From the NCBI GenBank assembly GCA_007125255.1, contig SLDM01000510.1, forward strand, positions 1 through 9,171: a DNA stretch of 9,171 nt, written 5' to 3'. The translations under genes and the position numbers were made by a program. The stretch comes from Phycisphaerales bacterium. GTDB taxonomy: Bacteria; Planctomycetota; Phycisphaerae; Phycisphaerales; SM1A02. The notes under the pieces were generated by a model that saw only the letters and a program-made list of their open reading frames with translations, made no database searches and had not been told where the DNA came from. Positions within the stretch are counted from its first letter, which is position 1, and every line of letters begins with the position of its first letter. Positions 5,701-9,171 of the stretch are shown here, piece by piece.

Positions 5701-7511
5701 ATTACCGGATCGTGCTCAGCCGCTACCAGCAGCAGACCGGTCAACTCGACCGTGCCTTCCAGACGCTGGTCGAAGCGCGCGACGAACAGGATCCGGATCG
5801 CCTGCAGATCGACCGCGCCCTGGCGGACTTTCTCTTCCAGCAGAATCGTCACGAACAGGCGGTTTCGCTCTACGAAGCTGTTCTCGAGGTCGACCCCTCG
5901 TTCGAAGTGCACTTGAGACTGGTGGAGTGCCTCGTCCGCTTGCGCCAGTTTGATCGGGCGGAATCCCGGTTGGAGCAGGCCATGGCGGACCGCGATCCGG
6001 TGTATTCCGCCAGCATGTTGCGGGCTCTGATCGCACTCGGCCGGGCGGAAGATGCTGCGATGCGGGGCGATGTCGCCCAGGCGGAGCAGTATTACCAGCG
6101 GCAGCGGGATGCGCTGGAGCGGGCCCAGCGGTTGTCTCCATCGGACCCGACGCCGCACGTGTTCCGCGCCCAGTCACTCCTCGGGGAGTTTCAGCGAACC
6201 GGCAGCGCCGATCTGCTGGATCGGGCGATGAGCGCACTGAGCCGTGCCGACGCGGTCCAGATGAATCACCCGCGGACCGGTCTCGTGCGGGCTCAGGTGC
6301 ATCTGGCCCGACAGAATGAGAGCGCCGCGCTCAGCGAACTCGAACGGCTGCTCGAACGCTTCCCCGACGAAGTTCAGTCCCGCCGCCTCATTGTGGATCT
6401 GCAACTCCGCCGCGGCAATACCCGGGCGGCCATCGACCACGTCGAGGAAGCGATTCGCATCTATCCGACTTCGGTATCGTGGTACGAGCAGTTGGCCGCA
6501 ATCTACGCGCAGCGGAATGAACGGGGACGCGTGCTGGAGATCTATGAACGGGCGTGGAACGCCACCCGCTCCCCGGCCATTCTCCGCTCCTACGTGGCGC
6601 AGCTGCTGACCGGGTCGCAGCCGGACAGCCGCCGCGTGATGAGCATGCTCGCGGATCGCCGTGAGATGCGTGATGCGGATCCGATTCTGGACGCCCACTT
6701 CGCCCGCGCCCAGTACATGCAGAACAACGAGCCGCAGGGACGACGTTCCCTGGAGCGTTCCTACCGGAAACTGCGAACGCAGGTCGCTCAGCACCAGCGT
6801 GGTGCGCAGGATCTCCAGGCCTGGCTGCAGGTTGCCCAGCCGATGCTGGCCCAGGATGGCCCGGAAGCATTCGAGTCGGCGCTCCGGGAATGGTCAGGCG
6901 AGGAGGAGCTCCATGCGAGTGAACTCATGTGGATTGCCCGCATGTGGGCCGGCTCCGGAGATTCCGGGTTACCCAAGGCACTGGACATGGCCCGGCGGGC
7001 GGTTGAACAATCGGACTCGGAGAGTCCCCGTTTCCGGGCCGGTATGAAGTACGACCTCAGCCTTCTGCACTATCTGCAGGACGAGCACGATCTGGCGATC
7101 GAGATGCTGGACCAGGTTCTGGAACTCGATCCGGATCACGCCCGGGCGCACAACAACAAGGCGTTTATCCTGACCGAGTACAAGAAGGAGCCGTCCCGGG
7201 CCGTCTTCCACGCCCGCCGGGCGGTCGAACTGATGCGACAGGATCACGCGGCCCTGGACACGCTGGGGTGGACGTATTACCACATCGGTGATCTTGAGCA
7301 GGCCCGCGCCTACCTCGAACAGAGTCTCGAGATTCGCAGGACCGCGACAACGCTCTTTCACCTCGCCCACGTCCTGAAGGATGAGGGGCGTGAGGAGGCG
7401 GCCGTCACGCATCTGCGTCAGGCCCTGGAACTCGACCCCTCACCGGATGATCGCATCCGGATTGAGTCGTTCATGCTGGAGATCGACCAGACCGCAGCCG
7501 TGGGGAGCTGA
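2718..7511 (+). CDS. Giant membrane-anchored TPR-repeat protein of the exosortase/EPS locus
   Basis: 1597 residues. The N-terminus has one transmembrane segment (about residues 9-31) flanked by Arg/Lys on the cytoplasmic side, so nearly the whole protein should be periplasmic. There is no Cys after the hydrophobic stretch, hence no lipobox. TPR-like helix pairs run through most of the protein. The clearest are at 41-75 (LGDQMMDEGSYYQASQHYARA), about 748-850 (GDYEEAVRVFIRATDRQPYS, then GNVEEAVRSLEEAYRINPND), about 1020-1300, and 1443-1590 (HDLAIEMLDQVLELDPDHAR, then GDLEQARAYLEQSLEIR). A charged, non-TPR break lies at about 890-960. Only three Cys are seen (154, 167, 1071). PrsT, the TPR lipoprotein of PEP-CTERM/EPS loci, is the nearest functional parallel, but this protein is much longer and is not a lipoprotein. 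TPRs bind proteins, so a scaffold between co-polymerase, export channel and exosortase is a reasonable inference; no enzyme motif is seen. Base and codon use look like the neighbours'. The long reverse-strand frame across 2682-5348 is a shadow of this gene. Confidence 0.88.
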   Translation: MAARINTKFLLILFIAISVAAGLVGGLWFIQVRGDASRQARLGDQMMDEGSYYQASQHYARAVQREPANREFLQKLEVAVTSVRPETTDMAREMYERLRFVLMHEARIDSSNPDAHLRYIREVDRNAELLATVMPASGVRGLWQELYSAADDMCDRVAEDDPQHPYCLFYRGKAISNQHSFVRVEELEAAKEDLEGFLEAFPESDEGRAVWLLYWANLYEQLRPMDATTRTQEVRNRLQEESERAAEEDLGGPLTQLFLVRQRLVGFAEGSETASEGELARLQQWAMDIADEAERTGNPIVIHRAASTLLQFNEPFMQSRAASLYRSYVEENPDNLLIGILYAQALFLQQEIDDASAIAREILDGELLTVSFVAQLQRDIRRIASQLLFEMTYQKLGRISGDPEMKETIEKAKGYRDRLAEYVGDDEDDPQLMRADAKLAIARGETRTALDLLERLVRRGGSDAELLTLASAVLEESGQMGLALNRITAAMDGLSAPPAALWWRKARLQYRLGRHEAAAESIQNYLRTQPDSPRGLQLSNAIQAALQGETYQSDQPDFLAIQAAEEAMQRGDMDAARDAIFGALESDPENIALLSAAARLEMVSERLDRAREYVDRGLAVAPNNANLRQLDVILESDDPVERVIRYFRETEESETDAIVLTGINLYSLAASQRRLAEQSADESQADALRTNAQRAEREANEYLARARERAADDARLIEFEFNRALLARDWNRAEAIADRARRANIDRADGLLFRARISLERGDYEEAVRVFIRATDRQPYSSQIWRGLGMAYHRVGNVEEAVRSLEEAYRINPNDLNTIQQLGQVLVQSGDTVRALRMIEEARRVFRDNPRIWNLWLTLENEAGSRETVLRERRRRHRENPEDVENTSALATFLARTSPRRGLLLDENLQPRYGATAWSRMTSTEQQRVLEEEKKRWNEESERIVQETIDREGKNIDNISMMALVHRLRGDVRGGERVLREYIEEVEEAEGANLNYRIVLSRYQQQTGQLDRAFQTLVEARDEQDPDRLQIDRALADFLFQQNRHEQAVSLYEAVLEVDPSFEVHLRLVECLVRLRQFDRAESRLEQAMADRDPVYSASMLRALIALGRAEDAAMRGDVAQAEQYYQRQRDALERAQRLSPSDPTPHVFRAQSLLGEFQRTGSADLLDRAMSALSRADAVQMNHPRTGLVRAQVHLARQNESAALSELERLLERFPDEVQSRRLIVDLQLRRGNTRAAIDHVEEAIRIYPTSVSWYEQLAAIYAQRNERGRVLEIYERAWNATRSPAILRSYVAQLLTGSQPDSRRVMSMLADRREMRDADPILDAHFARAQYMQNNEPQGRRSLERSYRKLRTQVAQHQRGAQDLQAWLQVAQPMLAQDGPEAFESALREWSGEEELHASELMWIARMWAGSGDSGLPKALDMARRAVEQSDSESPRFRAGMKYDLSLLHYLQDEHDLAIEMLDQVLELDPDHARAHNNKAFILTEYKKEPSRAVFHARRAVELMRQDHAALDTLGWTYYHIGDLEQARAYLEQSLEIRRTATTLFHLAHVLKDEGREEAAVTHLRQALELDPSPDDRIRIESFMLEIDQTAAVGS

Positions 7512-7594
7512 AACGTGCCCGAACGGCGCGTCCCCGTGAGCTTTTTTCGATACACTCCCAAGCCCGTTTCCGCTTCTCCGAGGAATGATCAGTC
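7512..7594. other. Short intergenic gap with a T-run and the co-polymerase ribosome site
   Basis: 83 bases between the TPR stop and the co-polymerase ATG. A six-T run lies at 7542-7547. Upstream of it, GGGGA (7502-7506) could pair with TCCCC (7531-7535) across a 24-base loop, or ACGG (7523-7526) with CCGT (7534-7537). Both are too weak, or too far from the T-run, to be called a terminator. GAGGA at 7580-7584 is a Shine-Dalgarno-like site 10 bases before the ATG at 7595. TACACT at 7551-7556 is a poor -10-like match with no -35 partner. Read-through from the TPR gene is the simplest view. Confidence 0.45.
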
Positions 7595-9171
7595 ATGAGT
7601 ACGGCAACACCACCCCGCAGTCCCATGAATCGCCGCTCACCCTCGCCTCCCCGCGGCTCATCGGTCGTTGCCGTGGCGACGACGATTGACCCGATCCGGG
7701 TCATCCGGCGGTACCTGCTGCTGATTATCGCAGCGGCGATTCTCGGTGCCGGTCTCGGCGTGGGGCTCTTCGTCTACCTGGTGCAGAACCATTCGCTCTT
7801 TGCCGGTGAAGTGCTCTTCGAGATTCGCAGCGGTGTCCGCGAGTCGCGCGAGGTCGGGCCGAACGAGATCATGTCAGACGATCTGGTCTTTCGTCTGGCG
7901 AGTACGGAATCGATCATCCTGACCGACCGCGATATTCTCGAACGCGCCATGGGCGATCGCGACATTCGGGAAACCGAGTGGCACCGGCAGTTTCTGATTC
8001 AGGATGAATCCGGCCGCGAAGTGTTTGACATTCAGTCTGCCATCGATGATCTCGTGGAGTCGCTCAACGCCAACGTGCTGCGCGGCACGAACTTCTATCG
8101 GCTGGGATGGCGGGCCCGGCGTCCGGCCGACGTGCCGATCGTTCTCAACCGCATCGCCGATGTCTATATCGCGCACCGCCGGGAGCAGGACCGGGCCACG
8201 CTCCGGGAAAACCGTGAGCTGTTCAACAACGAACTCACCGAGATCACGAATGAGATCGGAACGCTGGAACGGGCCATCTCAGACTTCATTCGCTCAGAGG
8301 GAATCACGGCCGAAGATCCCCGTTTCAGCACGATCGCCCTCTCGGCACGGAATCTGACGGAACAGGTTCAGGCGACGGCGTCGAATCTCAACTTTGCCGA
8401 GAGCGCTCTCATGCAGACGCAGGCGAAGCTGATCGGCACCCTCGAGCCGACGTCCGAAGACGTTCAGGAGGCGGCGCTCGATCCCATCGTGCGGCAGCAG
8501 GCCTCCAACATCTCCGGTCTCAAGACCGAGCGCCGTCACCTCATTGAGACGCTCAGCGCCTCCCATCCCTCGGTCCGGGAGATTGAGAGCCGGGTGCGGG
8601 CGGCGGAGCTCGAGTACGAGGAGATGCTCGATGAGGTGATCAACCGCAATCTCCAGGCCCGCAACAAGCGGCTCAGTGACGAGATCGAACGGTTGAGCAA
8701 GACGCTGATGGCACTGCAGGATGAGGCCGATGCCCAGGAAGAGCGGCTCAGCGAACTGGCCGCCGCGCACGCGCAGTATCGCGGGAAACAATCCCGTCTC
8801 GGCCAGCTCGAATCGCGACGGGAAGCGCAGTTGGCGCTTCTCAACGAAGCGCGGCTCATCGAAGTCCGGGCGGACGCGGCCCGGGTCCGCATCGCCCAAC
8901 GCGCGTTCGTGCCGCGGGAACGCGCCTTTCCGCGGCTGACCATCGTCGCCCCGTTGACCACGCTCGTGGTCCTTGCCTTGACCCTCGGGCTGATCTTCCT
9001 GCGGGAGATCACCGATCAGCGCATCAAGTCCGCCAGCGACCTGGCCGTCCTGCCGGGCGGACGGGTGTTGGGCGTCATTCCCGATCTGGAGGAAGATCCC
9101 ACCCGAACCAAGTCCGCGGAACTGGCGCTCCGCAAGAATCCCAACTCGGTCATTGCCGAGTCCTACCGCCA
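7595..9171 (+). CDS. Wzz/GumC-type polysaccharide co-polymerase (chain-length determinant), 5' part
   Basis: Open from the ATG at 7595 to the right edge with no stop; 525 complete codons are visible. The Pro/Ser/Arg-rich cytoplasmic tail (1-30) leads to 'DPIRVIRRY', then membrane span 1 at about 41-63. A Wzz-like head follows (AGEVLFEIRSG, then LASTESIILTDRDILERAM). Long charged coiled-coil stretches lie at about 205-290 and 345-430. A Pro-containing approach (AFVPRERAFPRL) leads to span 2 at about 448-469. After it comes 'GGRVLGVIPDLEEDP', and the last codons spell VIAESYR. The two-span, coiled-coil periplasmic layout is that of PCP-2 proteins, which sit in the inner membrane, control polymer length and contact the outer-membrane export protein. 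The A-E-x-Y-R motif is what normally precedes the Walker A domain of fused tyrosine autokinases, so a kinase may follow beyond the window. The start at 7595 has GAGGA 10 bases upstream. The ATG at 7585 is out of frame, and Met11 (7625) is a possible alternative start. Confidence 0.9.
   Translation, partial: MSTATPPRSPMNRRSPSPPRGSSVVAVATTIDPIRVIRRYLLLIIAAAILGAGLGVGLFVYLVQNHSLFAGEVLFEIRSGVRESREVGPNEIMSDDLVFRLASTESIILTDRDILERAMGDRDIRETEWHRQFLIQDESGREVFDIQSAIDDLVESLNANVLRGTNFYRLGWRARRPADVPIVLNRIADVYIAHRREQDRATLRENRELFNNELTEITNEIGTLERAISDFIRSEGITAEDPRFSTIALSARNLTEQVQATASNLNFAESALMQTQAKLIGTLEPTSEDVQEAALDPIVRQQASNISGLKTERRHLIETLSASHPSVREIESRVRAAELEYEEMLDEVINRNLQARNKRLSDEIERLSKTLMALQDEADAQEERLSELAAAHAQYRGKQSRLGQLESRREAQLALLNEARLIEVRADAARVRIAQRAFVPRERAFPRLTIVAPLTTLVVLALTLGLIFLREITDQRIKSASDLAVLPGGRVLGVIPDLEEDPTRTKSAELALRKNPNSVIAESYR

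Noticed and set aside
2718..7511. PEP-CTERM-like sorting signal at the end of the TPR, EpsI or export protein
   Set aside because: None of the three complete C-termini has a short motif, hydrophobic helix and basic end. The window shows the sorting enzyme but no substrate.
7585..7689. ATG at 7585 as start of the co-polymerase
   Set aside because: It is in a different frame and reaches a stop after about 34 codons. The ATG at 7595 opens the frame with both membrane spans.

Overview
This window reads as an exopolysaccharide (EPS) assembly and export locus with an exosortase module inside it. It comes from a GC-rich Gram-negative bacterium. All five genes lie on the + strand. In order they are: the 3' end of an SLBB-type polysaccharide export protein; a stand-alone exosortase with its Cys/Arg/His catalytic residues; an EpsI-family exosortase partner; a 1597-residue membrane-anchored TPR protein; and the first 525 codons of a Wzz/GumC-type polysaccharide co-polymerase that runs off the right edge. 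Planctomycetota (Phycisphaerae-like) is my best guess for the source, from the gene order, the weak Shine-Dalgarno use at some starts and the protein style. That is an inference: no marker gene is present, and Verrucomicrobiota or Proteobacteria are not excluded.

Layout. Positions 1-603 are the C-terminal part of the export protein, in a frame open from base 1. The first 70 bases are two tandem copies of a 35-bp unit, which matters for the reading frame. Positions 604-873 are a non-coding gap with an ACGG microsatellite, two small inverted repeats and a start-stop mini-ORF, so a promoter or leader may lie there, although I find no convincing promoter. Exosortase (874-1842) and EpsI (1839-2705) overlap by 4 bases (ATGA). 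The TPR gene (2718-7511) follows after 12 bases. The co-polymerase gene (from 7595) follows after an 83-base gap. The last four genes are probably one transcription unit.

How the parts may work together. In known EPS systems, a Wzz/GumC protein in the inner membrane sets chain length, often together with a tyrosine autokinase, and an SLBB/Wza-like protein passes the polymer through the outer membrane. Exosortases process surface proteins that carry a C-terminal sorting signal and are found mainly in bacteria that make EPS. EpsI proteins accompany them. The TPR protein resembles in layout the PrsT lipoprotein of PEP-CTERM/EPS loci, but it has a plain signal anchor and no lipobox. It could be a periplasmic scaffold linking polymer synthesis, export and surface-protein sorting. 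No sorting substrate, glycosyltransferase or polymerase is in the window, so that link is inference.

The minus strand has long open frames opposite the real genes. I treat them as GC-driven shadows. I saw no RNA genes, CRISPR array, insertion sequence or phage gene.
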